Assembly (NCBI RefSeq): GCF_014193585.1
Contig: NZ_BLXY01000003.1
Span: 411,720-475,719 of the forward strand
Length of the DNA: 64,000 nt
Origin: Geomonas paludis
Lineage (GTDB): Bacteria; Desulfobacterota; Desulfuromonadia; Geobacterales; Geobacteraceae
Direction: 5' to 3'
Shown here: positions 35,101-43,470 of the stretch, piece after piece
How the letters are laid out: each line of letters begins with the position of its first letter
Numbering within the stretch: position 1 is the stretch's first letter
Notes under the pieces: generated by a model
The model's database searches: none
What the model saw: the letters and a program-made list of their open reading frames with translations, nothing else
What the model was told of the DNA's origin: nothing
Made by a program: the position numbers and the translations under genes

Positions 35101-35503
35101 ATTCAACCTTATCGGCATACCGACCAACCCTAACCATACCCCAGTTCAGCCTTAACGGCATACCGATTAACCCTAACCATACCCCCATTCAGCCTTAACG
35201 GCATACCCATCAACCCTAACCATTCCTCCATTCAACCTTAATGGCATACCGATCAACCCTAACCATACCTCCATTCAACCTTAACGGCATACCGATCAAC
35301 CCTAACCATACCCCCATTCAGCCTTAACGGCATACCCATCAACCCTAACCATACCCCCGTTCAGCCTTAACGGCATACCGATCAACCCTAACCATACCCC
35401 CATTCAGCCTTAACGGCATACCCATCAACCCTAACCATACCCCCATTCAGCCTTAATGGCATACCGATCAACCCTAACCATACCCCCATTCAGCCTTAAC
35501 GGA
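35101..35503. repeat. 43-bp tandem repeat (minisatellite), about 9.4 copies
   Basis: Unit starts at 35101, 35144, 35187, 35230, 35273, 35316, 35359, 35402, 35445 and 35488 keep an exact 43-bp period. The unit is ATTCAGCCTTAACGGCATAC followed by CGATCAACCCTAACCATACC and CCC. Variation is limited to single bases (TTCAACC/TTCAGCC; CCGATC/CCCATC; ACGG/ATGG). The last copy is cut short. The sister words GGCATACC and CCATACCC are also seen inverted (GGGTATGCC) at about 35554, next to the HipA gene stop. There are no unique spacers, so it is not a CRISPR array. Confidence 0.95.
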
Positions 35504-35561
35504 ATACGGGCGTGTAAGGGCGTGTAAAGGATTTTGTGTAAACGCCCCTTTTGGGTATGCC

Positions 35562-36920
35562 CTAAGAAATCAGCCGTGGGCCGTTTTGCAGGCTCCGAAC
35601 TATCCCTAGATTACCATGACTTATTTGCCGGAACCTTTCCGAGATTCTCTTATCGACTGAGGCCCGCTCCCAGAAGGTGATGGCCGCCGCCAGAGCAGAG
35701 TCCCATTGGTCAGCAGCCTGCGTCGAGAAGGGGGGTGGCCTAAACGTGCGCTCCGGTGCGGCCCCATCCATGGGGCGGTAGAGCATAGGAAGCATGTCAT
35801 AGGCCGGCCTGAGCGTAAAGCGGTCGACAGACAATGGAACGAGAGACACATTGCCAAAATGCTTGTCGGTGTTGGCAATGAGATCACCGAAAACCCACAG
35901 CCATCTGAGGTTGCGAGCATCCTCACTGCTCAACCTGCCGTCAGCTTCCATTCTATCAGCAGCAGCAATCCAGTTATCTTGCCGGCCGTAGAATTCGTTG
36001 TCGATAGCGCGAAGAGAAATCATGGGCAGCCGACCGCATCGCCCTACCCTGTCAAAACGAGTGACCTCGAGAAAGACCCTGTCTTCAGCTTCAACCAGGG
36101 AAGTCTTTGCTGCGAGTATCCCCATTTCCTTTACTATGCCCAGGGCGAGGTGTTCGCAGATAAGAAGATCTGCCCAGCGACGTCCTTCAACGGAATGAAC
36201 AGGAGGCGAGAATTTCACCAGGAGATTCTCAATCTTCCCTTTCCGATCCACCCTCAGGGTAAATTTGGGCTGTTCCCCTCCCGCAGAAGACCCGACCGGT
36301 TGTCCCTCCATAGCGTTCTTCGCCATCACCGGGTAGGCTGTTGCCAGTTGGTCCTGAGTAAGTAGACCGAACCTTTCATGTGACAAGCTGAAGTACCGGT
36401 CCAGAGATTCCTTGCCGATGATCAAGTTCCCCATCAGGTCCTCGCCTCGACAGGCGAGAGCCACGAGCACGTGGTCATCGGTCCAATCGAATATACGGGA
36501 CGGGAGAGAAAGAGTTTCAGACAGACGTCTAACAAAAGCGCGCCCAGTAAAGCCGTCCGGTCGAAGATCCGAGAGAAACCAAGGCAGGCTTTTGTACTGA
36601 ACAGCGCCATCACCTTTGGGCTGCCACAGATACTCGTCATGCCCTATAGCGCTTAACACCCCGATAGAAGAAGCATTCCCGTCTTCGTCAACGCTAAAAA
36701 CAGGGAACTCCCCCCCAAGACCTCGAAGATCCCGTCTGGTGGTATAGCGTCTTGTGCGCGCGTTACCGATGATCACGACCTGTTCGGATACCCGTGCGAT
36801 GAGGCGTGAGACAGAAGGCTGGCTTAGGTTGAGCCGCTCCTGAATGTCTTCAGAGGTGCGAACGCCAGTAGCGAGATACGCCAGGAGTCTCGCTTCGTTA
36901 TCAGCTTGCGCGCGGGACAT
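35562..36920 (-). CDS. yjjJ: HipA-family kinase-like protein of the YjjJ type
   Basis: 452 aa from ATG 36920. Residues about 5-62 form a winged HTH (RTSEDIQERLNLSQPSVSRL). The HipA domain follows, with the Gly-rich loop SSAGGEQPKFTL, the catalytic segment FGDLIANTDKHFGN and YDMLP. Unlike classical HipBA systems, no hipB lies alongside; the HTH is fused to the kinase, as in E. coli YjjJ. HipA kinases phosphorylate aminoacyl-tRNA synthetases and cause growth arrest; that target is not shown here. Three palindromes lie just upstream, suggesting autoregulation. Confidence 0.85.
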   Translation of the reverse strand: MSRAQADNEARLLAYLATGVRTSEDIQERLNLSQPSVSRLIARVSEQVVIIGNARTRRYTTRRDLRGLGGEFPVFSVDEDGNASSIGVLSAIGHDEYLWQPKGDGAVQYKSLPWFLSDLRPDGFTGRAFVRRLSETLSLPSRIFDWTDDHVLVALACRGEDLMGNLIIGKESLDRYFSLSHERFGLLTQDQLATAYPVMAKNAMEGQPVGSSAGGEQPKFTLRVDRKGKIENLLVKFSPPVHSVEGRRWADLLICEHLALGIVKEMGILAAKTSLVEAEDRVFLEVTRFDRVGRCGRLPMISLRAIDNEFYGRQDNWIAAADRMEADGRLSSEDARNLRWLWVFGDLIANTDKHFGNVSLVPLSVDRFTLRPAYDMLPMLYRPMDGAAPERTFRPPPFSTQAADQWDSALAAAITFWERASVDKRISERFRQISHGNLGIVRSLQNGPRLIS

Positions 36921-36935
36921 GATGCCTCGTGTTGT

Positions 36936-36969
36936 GAATGGATTCGTGAATAGATTCTCGAATACATTC
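36936..36969. promoter_or_regulatory. Triple GAATNNATTC operator candidate
   Basis: Three perfect palindromes, GAATGGATTC, GAATAGATTC and GAATACATTC, start at 36936, 36948 and 36960, an exact 12-bp period (close to one helical turn). They lie 16-49 bp upstream of the yjjJ-like start. Sites spaced by about one turn on the same DNA face are typical of cooperative repressor binding; the HTH of the gene product is the obvious candidate. Confidence 0.6.
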
Positions 36970-37046
36970 CTAACAGATTTCCAGCGTATTTTCAACAGAT
37001 AACGCCAGCACACTCCACAATCATGAATAGCATACCCAAACAAAAA

Positions 37047-37256
37047 GAGGACACATGAGATCATGACTTCCTGCTCAGGAAGTTATATTCTCACGTGTCC
37101 CCTTGTTTTTTTTAGGCCCCTACAGAGAGCAGGAAGTCGTGTCCCACCTTCTCCGACTCCTCTTATCCCCCTATGCCTTTAAAGAAACTTATATTCTTAT
37201 ACCCGTCCCCTTGGCCTTAGGTTAGGAAGTTATGATCTTATATGTGTCCCCTTGGC
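37047..37256. repeat. Cluster of AGGAAGTTAT...GTGTCCCCTTG arms
   Basis: An inverted pair at 37047-37101 (GAGGACACATGAGA...ACTTCCT / AGGAAGTTATATTCTCACGT then GTCC) forms a long hairpin with T runs on both strands. Three more direct copies or fragments follow: AGGAAGTCGTGTCCC (37131), AAACTTATATTCTTATACCC with GTCCCCTTGG (37184) and AGGAAGTTATGATCTTATAT with GTGTCCCCTTGG (37224). It looks like a partly decayed repeat cluster that can also act as a bidirectional terminator. Confidence 0.65.
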
Positions 37257-37263
37257 TGCTCAT

Positions 37264-37569
37264 CTAATCTACCAGCATTTTCCCAAATGCTTGAGGTGCG
37301 CAGAGAGACTTGTGCTCCCAATCAAACAATAGAGTTAAGTCCATATCTTCGAGGAACTCATAATTTTCTAAGAGTTCCTTGAACTTTTCACAACCATTTA
37401 TACTGAGACAGTTATAAAACAAAATAGCAAGATGATATACAAACATCTGTGCTCTAACAAAATTTACATACACCTTTTTATCATCAATTGGAGCAGACGC
37501 AGGTAACAATTGCATTATCAATGTTCTATGTCTCGTGCAGTGGGTAAAACTGCTTGCCATGCAGCTCAA
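37264..37569 (-). pseudogene. C-terminal remnant of a putative phage abortive-infection (AbiC-like) protein
   Basis: About 83-101 aa. The core YVNFVRAQMFVYHLAILFYNCLS, then KFKELLENYEFLEDMD, resembles the C-terminal region of the putative abortive infection family (putAbiC), which is normally several hundred residues long. The N-terminal portion is absent and the frame runs out of the MNT gene just upstream. It is more AT-rich than the surroundings, pointing to horizontal origin. Treated as a broken gene; a short functional gene cannot be excluded. Confidence 0.5.
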
Positions 37570-37852
37570 TCGTTTTCCTTAACTTCGGCTGCGGCAATGT
37601 GTCAAAATGCAGCACGTCGAGTTTAAAGACCAGATCCAACGCATCCAATTCGTCCAGCAGGCGTGAAAATTCAGCACTCCCCATCTCAGGAGCGATCACG
37701 GCGAGGTCGATGTCGGAGTACGGCTTTTCTGTCCCCTTGGCGCGTGAACCGAATATCATCACCTTATCTATATGGACATACTTACTGAAAACGGCAGCAA
37801 GCCCCAGATAGTGCCGACGCGCCAGTCCGTAAATCAGATCGTCGTCTGCCAT
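37526..37852 (-). CDS. MNT-domain nucleotidyltransferase (antitoxin-type)
   Basis: 108 aa with the minimal nucleotidyltransferase motif: G35-S36 (IFGSRAKG) followed by D47-x-D49 (YSDIDLAV). These single-domain proteins pair with HEPN proteins; in studied MNT-HEPN pairs the MNT modifies and silences the HEPN RNase. It starts inside the end of the HEPN gene (19-bp overlap), as expected for a coupled pair, and its own 3' end overlaps the AbiC-like remnant. Confidence 0.88.
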   Translation of the reverse strand: MADDDLIYGLARRHYLGLAAVFSKYVHIDKVMIFGSRAKGTEKPYSDIDLAVIAPEMGSAEFSRLLDELDALDLVFKLDVLHFDTLPQPKLRKTIELHGKQFYPLHET

Positions 37853-38232
37853 GACACCGCCTTTTGCGCAAGTTGCCGGAAAAGGAGCATACCCTGCGTC
37901 ACCACGAATGAGTAGACCTCCTCGGCCAGTTCCTCGTTGTAGGTATGGCTGGTCAGATTCCGCATCTTCTGCAAATCACTCCATGCATTGCCGTCCTCGA
38001 TGAAACCTGCTTCCAGTGAAGACTGCAAGGTCTCGCGGGGCGTCCTGGCAAAAACATCCTCTTGCTCTAGGCGCAGCTTCAGCATTTTCCAGGCGAGTTC
38101 ATGGGTAAACTCGAAACGCTGAATCACAGAGTCCCTGAGGAATTCATCCTTCGGTTGACTGCCGGCTTTTTCCAACTGCGCCAGAGCTTTGAGGTAGTCC
38201 GATACCCGTTCTTCCAGGCGTTCAGAATCCAT
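37834..38232 (-). CDS. HEPN-like nucleotidyltransferase-associated protein (toxin-type)
   Basis: 132 aa from ATG 38232 after GTGGAG. It matches the HI0074-type nucleotidyltransferase substrate-binding family: RFEFTHELAWKMLKLRLE, ETLQSSLEAGFI and the HEPN RNase motif R91-N-x3-H96 (RNLTSHTY). First gene of the MNT-HEPN two-gene system. Located directly inside the tRNA-Arg boundary of the accessory zone. Confidence 0.88.
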   Translation of the reverse strand: MDSERLEERVSDYLKALAQLEKAGSQPKDEFLRDSVIQRFEFTHELAWKMLKLRLEQEDVFARTPRETLQSSLEAGFIEDGNAWSDLQKMRNLTSHTYNEELAEEVYSFVVTQGMLLFRQLAQKAVSWQTTI

Positions 38233-38282
38233 TCCCAACTCCACATAACTGACGGTGATGATCGTTGCATGATAGTTATCAA

Positions 38283-38325
38283 AAAAAATGGGCTACAGCA
38301 ATGTTGCCGTAACCCATTTGATTTT
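38283..38325. terminator. Bidirectional terminator for tRNA-Arg and/or HEPN region
   Basis: AAATGGGTTACGGCA / TGCTGTAGCCCATTT (minus-strand reading) forms a long stem with a 4-base loop, followed by an eight-base T run on the minus strand. It lies just 3' of the tRNA. Confidence 0.8.
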
Positions 38326-38327
38326 TG

Positions 38328-38404
38328 TGGCGTCCCCGAGACGATTCGAACGTCCGACCCCTTCCTTAGGAGGGAAGTGCTCTATCCTGCTGAGCTACGG
38401 GGAC
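38328..38404 (-). tRNA. tRNA-Arg (CCT)
   Basis: The minus strand folds as a full cloverleaf: acceptor GTCCCCG/CGGGGAC, D arm with AGCTCAGCAGGATAGAGC, anticodon stem CTTCC/GGAAG around loop CTCCTAA (anticodon CCT), T arm with GTTCGAATC, and an encoded CCA. Flanked by its own promoter and terminator. The open frame antisense to it is an artefact of tRNA sequence. Confidence 0.95.
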
Positions 38405-38417
38405 AAGTCAGACGGAC

Positions 38418-38446
38418 TTTATACAATACCACCGCCTGTTTGGCAA
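38418..38446 (-). promoter_or_regulatory. Sigma-70-type promoter of tRNA-Arg
   Basis: On the minus strand TTGCCA, a 17-base spacer and TATAAA lie between the apt stop codon and the tRNA, with the -10 box 13 bases before the tRNA 5' end. Confidence 0.65.
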
Positions 38447-38455
38447 GAAGTTTTA

Positions 38456-38977
38456 TTAAAACTTCAACAACGAGAACACTTTGCCCTCAGGCAGCTTCTT
38501 GGCGCCTTCCAGGAACTCGAGCTCGGCCATGAAGCAGCACTCAACCAGCTCAACGTCCATGCTGTTGATCATGTCGACGACCGCGGCCATGGTGCCGCCG
38601 GTGGCCAACAGGTCGTCGGCGATCAGCACGCGGTCGCCCTTGTTGAAGGCATCGGTATGGATCTCGAGGGTGTCGGTGCCGTACTCGAGATCGTAGGTCT
38701 TCTTGAAGGTCTTGGAGGGAAGCTTGCCCGGCTTTCTCACCAGCACGATGCCGGCACCCAGTTTGTACGCGAGGGCAGCGCCGATGATGAAGCCGCGGGC
38801 CTCGACTCCGACTACCTTGTCTATCTTCTGCCCCACGTAACGGTGGGACATGAGGTCTACCATGCGCTGAAACGACTTGGCGTCTCCTAAAAGCGTGGTG
38901 ATGTCTTTGAAGAGAATCCCCTTCTTGGGGAAATCGGGAATGTTCCTGATGATGCTTTTAAGATCTTCCATGTCCAA
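38456..38977 (-). CDS. apt: Adenine phosphoribosyltransferase
   Basis: 171-173 aa. It has the PRPP-binding motif [13 protein letters not shown] and N-terminal [18 protein letters not shown] characteristic of Apt, which converts adenine and PRPP to AMP for purine salvage. Two starts are possible: TTG 38977, 6 bases after AGGAG, and ATG 38971, 12 bases after it. The shorter form matches the usual MEDLKS start of relatives, while the spacing favours TTG. It follows rpoS by 11 bp. Confidence 0.95.
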   Translation of the reverse strand: MDMEDLKSIIRNIPDFPKKGILFKDITTLLGDAKSFQRMVDLMSHRYVGQKIDKVVGVEARGFIIGAALAYKLGAGIVLVRKPGKLPSKTFKKTYDLEYGTDTLEIHTDAFNKGDRVLIADDLLATGGTMAAVVDMINSMDVELVECCFMAELEFLEGAKKLPEGKVFSLLKF

Positions 38978-38988
38978 CGGCCGCTCCT

Positions 38989-39987
38989 TTAATTACCAGT
39001 AGTTGCACTGCGCCCCATTATGTCGGTGGCTTCCACTATTTTCCTCAGTTTCTCCAGCGACTTCGCCTCGATCTGACGGATCCTCTCGCGGGTCACGCCG
39101 AAGCTGCGCCCGATGGTGTCCAGCGTCTGCGGATCCTTGTCGTCCAGGCCGAAACGGAGGGTCAGGATCTTTTTCTCGGCATCGGAGAGGGTCTCGAACC
39201 ACTTGGAGACCAGTTCGTACTTGTTCAGGTCCTCCAGGAGCACCGCGGGCGAGATGGTCGAGGTGTCCTCGATGGTGTCGATGAGGAAGTAGTCGTTGTT
39301 CTCCCCCATGGGGCGCTCGATGGAATAGGTCTTCTTCAGAAGCACCATGAGCCGGCGCACGTAGGTTACGTTCACCTCGAGCGCATCGGCCACTTCCTTC
39401 ACGGTCGGCTCGCGGTTCATCTTCTGCACCAGCTCGCGGGTCACGCGGAGCATCTTGTTGATGTCGTCGGAGACGTGCACCGGCAGGCGGATGGTGCGCG
39501 ACTGGTTCACCAGGGCGCGCTCGATGGACTGCCTGATCCACCAGGTGGCGTAGGTGGAGAAGCGGCACTCCTTACTGAGCTTGAAGCGCTCCACCGCCTT
39601 GATGAGTCCCATATTCCCCTCTTCGATCAGGTCGAGGAAGGGAAGGCCGCGGTTGATGTAGCGCTTGGCGATCTTGACCACCAGGCGCAGGTTGGAGACG
39701 ATCATCCGGTCGCGCGCGGCCTTGTCGCCCTGGTCGATGCGCGCAGCCAGCTCCTTCTCCTCGTCCGCGGTCAGAAGCTTGGTCTTCTGGATCTCGCGCA
39801 GGTAGAGCTTGATGGCGTCGTCGAAGTGCTCCACCACGGCGGCCTTGATCTCTTCTTCCTCGACCTCTTCCGCCTCCTCGACCTCCTCTACCTCTTCGAG
39901 TTCGAGGGCATCCGGGTCCGGGTCATGATCGTGTTCGCCATCCAGAAAGAGAGGATCCTTCTCCTCTAAAAGCTCTTCGTTTTCCAT
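38989..39987 (-). CDS. rpoS: RNA polymerase sigma factor RpoS
   Basis: 332 aa group-2 sigma-70. A Glu-rich acidic N-terminus ([20 protein letters not shown]) is followed by region 1.2 ([21 protein letters not shown]), region 2 ([44 protein letters not shown]), region 3 and region 4 ([28 protein letters not shown]). The downstream position of surE-pcm is the standard rpoS context. ATG 39987 follows AGGAG by 6 bases. The stationary-phase/stress sigma factor of Geobacter is also linked to Fe(III) reduction and oxygen tolerance. Confidence 0.93.
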   Translation of the reverse strand: MENEELLEEKDPLFLDGEHDHDPDPDALELEEVEEVEEAEEVEEEEIKAAVVEHFDDAIKLYLREIQKTKLLTADEEKELAARIDQGDKAARDRMIVSNLRLVVKIAKRYINRGLPFLDLIEEGNMGLIKAVERFKLSKECRFSTYATWWIRQSIERALVNQSRTIRLPVHVSDDINKMLRVTRELVQKMNREPTVKEVADALEVNVTYVRRLMVLLKKTYSIERPMGENNDYFLIDTIEDTSTISPAVLLEDLNKYELVSKWFETLSDAEKKILTLRFGLDDKDPQTLDTIGRSFGVTRERIRQIEAKSLEKLRKIVEATDIMGRSATTGN

Positions 39988-40035
39988 GCCAGACTCCTTT
40001 GGCAAAGCCAGAGTGATGTGGGGCAACCTGTGCTG

Positions 40036-40680
40036 CTACTCGTCGTTCCAGCCGTTTTTGCCGATCAGCCTCACGAAGCGGCAGTCATCCGCTTCCTCGC
40101 GGGTCACGCTGCCGTCCGCCGCCTTCCGTATCACCAGCAGTTTCTGGTCCACGCGGTCCCCGACCGGGATCACCAGCCTCCCGCCGGGCGCCAGCTGCTC
40201 CACCAGGCATTCCGGGAGGGCGGGAGCCCCGGCGGTAACCAGGATGGCGTCGAAAGGCGCCTCCTCGGGCCACCCCTCGGTGCCGTCACCGATCTTCAGG
40301 TTCACGTTCAAAAGCCTCAGGCTGTCCAGCGCCTTGCGCGCCTTCATGGCCAGCGGGCGGATCCTCTCCACGGTGCAGACGCGGTCGGCCAGGGTGGCCA
40401 AAACGGCGGCCTGGTACCCGGAACCGGTGCCGAGTTCCAGCACCTTCTCCCGCCCGGTAAGGGCAAGAAGTTCGGTCATGCGCGCCACGATGTAGGGCTG
40501 CGAGATGGTCTGCTTCTCTCCGATGGGGAGGGAGCCGTCGCTGTAGGCCTGGGCGGCCATCGCCTCTTCGACGAATATGTGTCTGGGCAACTCCAGCATG
40601 GTGTTGATCACCCGCTGGTCCGTGATACCGCGTTTCACCAGTTCGGCGACCATCCTCTTGCGTGCTACAGCTGAATTCAT
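40036..40680 (-). CDS. pcm: Protein-L-isoaspartate O-methyltransferase
   Basis: 214 aa SAM-dependent methyltransferase. Key features: [14 protein letters not shown], motif [17 protein letters not shown], and a C-terminal region [22 protein letters not shown]. It repairs isoaspartyl damage in aged proteins. Order surE-pcm-rpoS as in many proteobacteria; 49 bp before rpoS. Confidence 0.95.
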   Translation of the reverse strand: MNSAVARKRMVAELVKRGITDQRVINTMLELPRHIFVEEAMAAQAYSDGSLPIGEKQTISQPYIVARMTELLALTGREKVLELGTGSGYQAAVLATLADRVCTVERIRPLAMKARKALDSLRLLNVNLKIGDGTEGWPEEAPFDAILVTAGAPALPECLVEQLAPGGRLVIPVGDRVDQKLLVIRKAADGSVTREEADDCRFVRLIGKNGWNDE

Positions 40681-40739
40681 TCCCCCCCCGATCTTTGGCA
40701 GCGGGGAAATATAACAAATGACGTGCTAAAAGTCCAGCA

Positions 40740-41486
40740 TCACGGCAGTTCCCACCCCTGCAACTCGCCGATGGCGGCGTGGTTGGTGAGGTCGATGTGC
40801 AGGGGCGAAATGGAGACGTGGCCGCGCGAAACGGCGTGGTAATCGGTGCCGGGAACGTCCTGGAAGCTCAAGTCCACAGTGCCGATCCAGTAGTAGTTCC
40901 GGCCGCGGGGATCGACCTTGTCCACGATGGTCCCCTCGTAACTGCGCTTCCCCTGGCGGGTGATCTGCGCCGGGAGGAGCTCTGCCGCGGGGAGGTCGGG
41001 GACGTTGACGTTGAGATAGGTGTCGCGCGGCAGGCCGCGGCGCTGCACGCTCAGGGCCAGCTGCGCCGCGAAGGCGGCGGCGGAGTCGAAGTTCTCCCCG
41101 GCGCTGCGGGTGACCAGCGAGACGGCGATCGCCGGGATACCCATCAGGGTCGCCTCCAGGGCGGCCGCCACCGTGCCGGAATAGGTGACGTCGTCGCCCA
41201 GGTTGGCGCCGCGGTTCACCCCGGAGATGACCAGGTCGGGGCGGAAGGAAAGGAGGCTGTGGATGCCCAGGTTGACGCAGTCGGTGGGGGTCCCCTCCAC
41301 CGCGTAGACGTTGTCGGCGATGCGCGCGGCACGCAGGGGGTGGTGCAGCGTGAGCGCGTGGGAGACCGCGCTCTGCTCGCGGTCCGGCGCCACCACGACC
41401 ACCTCCGCCACCTGGGACACCCGCTTGATCAGGGCGGCCAAGCCGGGGGAATGCACACCGTCGTCGTTGGTAAGGAGAATCTTCAC
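40740..41486 (-). CDS. surE: 5'/3'-nucleotidase SurE
   Basis: 248 aa from a GTG start at 41486 (GAGGG 7 bases upstream). Metal-binding motif ILLTNDDGVHSPGL, then SGVNRGANLGDDVTYSGTVAAALE, both diagnostic of SurE. A metal-dependent phosphatase on nucleoside monophosphates and polyphosphate. First of the surE-pcm-rpoS-apt run. Confidence 0.95.
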   Translation of the reverse strand: MKILLTNDDGVHSPGLAALIKRVSQVAEVVVVAPDREQSAVSHALTLHHPLRAARIADNVYAVEGTPTDCVNLGIHSLLSFRPDLVISGVNRGANLGDDVTYSGTVAAALEATLMGIPAIAVSLVTRSAGENFDSAAAFAAQLALSVQRRGLPRDTYLNVNVPDLPAAELLPAQITRQGKRSYEGTIVDKVDPRGRNYYWIGTVDLSFQDVPGTDYHAVSRGHVSISPLHIDLTNHAAIGELQGWELP

Positions 41487-41592
41487 GGTAGGTCCCTCGC
41501 AGTCAGTTACAGCAGAACAGGTCCAGACAAAGCCTCCGCCTCACCCTGATCCCTTCGGCGGAGCGGAGACAAACTTTAACACATTTTAAGAA

Positions 41593-42339
41593 TTATGGAA
41601 AACCGGCGCCCTTCTTCCCCTTGAACTCGGCGCAGGCCCAGTCGATCTGGGACAGAAGGCCGCGCAGCGAAGCCACCTCGCGCTCGTCCAGTTCGGCACG
41701 GGAGAAGATGCGGCGCATGGTGCGCATCATGTGGTCCGGGTTCTGCGGGTTCAGGTAGCCGATCCTCAGGAAGGTCTTTTCCATGTGGGCGTACATCGGC
41801 TCCAGCGAGGCCGACCCGGCCAGTTCCCGCGCGGCCTTGACCGGCGCCGGGGCGGCCCCCTTCAGGAACTCGTAGCAAAAAATGAGTACGGCCTGGGACA
41901 GGTTCAAGGAGCCGAACTCGTCGGCGGTCTCGATGGTGGACTGCCAGCGGCACATGGCCACCTCGTCGGTGGTGAGCCCGCTGTCCTCGCGCCCGAAGAC
42001 CAGTGCCAGGCGGCTGGTGGGCGCGCAGGCGGCGAAACGGTCCACGATCTCGGGCGGGGTGGATATCTCGGCGCGGTACTTGCCGTGGCGCCTGGTGGTC
42101 GCCACCGAGTACTCGCTGTCGGCCAGGGCATCCTCGAGGGAGGTGAAGACGCGTGCGCTTTCCAACAGGTCGCGCGCGGAGACGGCGAACTTGATGGCGT
42201 CCAGGTGGTCGACCTGGCAGGGGTTGACCAGGCGCAGGTCGCGCAGCCCCATGTTCTTCATGGCCCGGCAGACCATCCCTATGTTGCCGGGGCTCTGGGT
42301 CCCGACCAAAACGATGGAAACTCTTTCCTTCAAATCCAT
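41593..42339 (-). CDS. trmJ: TrmJ-like SpoU-family RNA 2'-O-methyltransferase
   Basis: 248 aa. SPOUT knot motifs: IVLVGTQSPGNIGMVCRAMKNMGL (motif 1), LALVFGREDSGLT (motif 2) and SLNLSQAVLIFCYE (motif 3). A C-terminal helical extension (FLRIGYLNPQNPDHMMRTMRRIFSRAEL) is typical of TrmJ, which methylates position 32 of tRNA. Starts 106 bp before the surE gene in the same direction. Confidence 0.85.
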   Translation of the reverse strand: MDLKERVSIVLVGTQSPGNIGMVCRAMKNMGLRDLRLVNPCQVDHLDAIKFAVSARDLLESARVFTSLEDALADSEYSVATTRRHGKYRAEISTPPEIVDRFAACAPTSRLALVFGREDSGLTTDEVAMCRWQSTIETADEFGSLNLSQAVLIFCYEFLKGAAPAPVKAARELAGSASLEPMYAHMEKTFLRIGYLNPQNPDHMMRTMRRIFSRAELDEREVASLRGLLSQIDWACAEFKGKKGAGFP

Positions 42340-42442
42340 GCAATGCCCTTCACTTTTCTTTACGGGATGTGCGGCCGGAAACGCGCCGCGGGCGGCATTA
42401 GACCATAAGCAGGGGCAATTGACAACCGGAGAAACGAGTCAG

Positions 42443-42703
42443 AAAAGCAGTTACGCAAAGAGCGCAGAGAATCCGCAAAGAACGGGATGAGAGCTTTGGG
42501 GACAAACCAAAAGTCTCCCTTCGCGTGCTTCGCGACTACTTCGTCCCTTCGCGTAACTGCTTTTGACTTTGACAGGCTGAAAAGCAGTTACGCAAAGAAC
42601 GCAAAGAATCCGCGAAGAACACAAAGATAGCCTTTTTGGGGAAACCAAAAGCCTTTCCTTCGCGTACTTCGCGACTACTTCGAGCCTTCGCGTAACTGCT
42701 TTT
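42443..42703. repeat. Two tandem copies of an inverted-terminal intergenic element
   Basis: Copy 1 is 42443-42564 and copy 2 is 42580-42703. Both begin AAAAGCAGTTACGC and end in the perfect inverse GCGTAACTGCTTTT (14-bp terminal inverted repeat). Inside, left arms repeat GCAAAGA/CGCAGAGA words and right arms repeat CTTCGCG words, so most of each copy can fold on itself. The two copies are about 80 percent alike. Noncoding; downstream of trmJ upstream of the DedA gene's end. Confidence 0.9.
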
Positions 42704-42725
42704 GACTTGCAGCCACATGCTGAGA

Positions 42726-42761
42726 TAAAAGGGGACAGGCACCTGGCGGAGCCAGTCCCCT
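42726..42761 (-). terminator. Terminator of the DedA gene
   Basis: On the minus strand GGGGACTGGC / GCCTGTCCCC pair around CTCCGCCAGGT and are followed by TTTTATC; the hairpin begins at the stop codon. The GGGGACAGGCACC word is a recurring Geobacter intergenic motif. Confidence 0.75.
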
Positions 42762-43398
42762 AGCGGTGGTTGTGGTTGGCCTTGGGACGGCGGGGACTGG
42801 ACTTGATGCGCTTGAGCCTGGCCCTGGCATGACGCTTGCGCCACCTCTGCGCGACGAAATGGCTGGACCACAGACAGGCGAGTATCCCGGCCAGAACCAG
42901 CATCAGGTAGGGCTCGTAACTCTGCAGATCCTCGATGAACAAGGAGGCGGTCTTGCCGAAGAGATAGCCGGCCAGGGAGAAGAGGATGGACCAGCTAAGG
43001 GCTGAGAGAAAGTTCAGGTAGAGGAAGCGGCGCGAGGGAAAGGTGGTCATGCCGAGAATGACGGGTAGCACGATGCGGAAACCGTAGGTGTACCGGGACA
43101 CGAAGGCGACCAGGGTGCCGTAGCGCTCGATGAGGCGCAGGGCCTTCCTGAATTTCCTGGCGAAGGTGGTGAAGAGCCGCAGCAGCTGCGGCCCCTTGGT
43201 GCGGCCGATGTGGAAGTAGAACTGGTCACCGAGGAAGGAGCCGACCAGCGCGGCAAGCATGACCAGGTAGATATTGAGATACCCCTGGAAGGCGAGGAAG
43301 CCGGCGAAGATGAGGATGGCCTCCCCTTCCAGGAAGGTCCCCAAAAAGAGCACCCAGTAGCCGTGCACCTGCAGGTATTCTCTGAAAAGTTCCTGCAC
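42760..43398 (-). CDS. DedA/SNARE-associated family membrane protein
   Basis: 212 aa from a GTG start at 43398 (GGAG 5 bases upstream). Family motifs: FLEGEAILIFAGFLAFQG, GSFLGDQFYFHIGR and SRYTYGFRIVLPVILGM; four to five membrane segments and a very basic C-terminal tail. DedA proteins act in membrane homeostasis, probably as lipid scramblases or flippases (undecaprenyl phosphate recycling is known in relatives). Confidence 0.88.
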   Translation of the reverse strand: MQELFREYLQVHGYWVLFLGTFLEGEAILIFAGFLAFQGYLNIYLVMLAALVGSFLGDQFYFHIGRTKGPQLLRLFTTFARKFRKALRLIERYGTLVAFVSRYTYGFRIVLPVILGMTTFPSRRFLYLNFLSALSWSILFSLAGYLFGKTASLFIEDLQSYEPYLMLVLAGILACLWSSHFVAQRWRKRHARARLKRIKSSPRRPKANHNHR

Positions 43399-43470
43399 AA
43401 AAGCTCCAGCTGTGACAGTGGGATCGCCTCACATTCAGTGGCGGGCACAACTGGAGAGTATAGCGCCTTA

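Noticed and set aside
35101..35503. CRISPR array
   Set aside because: The period is a constant 43 bp made entirely of repeat, with no unique spacers and no cas gene nearby.
38288..38532. Plus-strand open frames covering tRNA-Arg
   Set aside because: They read through the antisense of a perfect tRNA cloverleaf; such frames are a known artefact.
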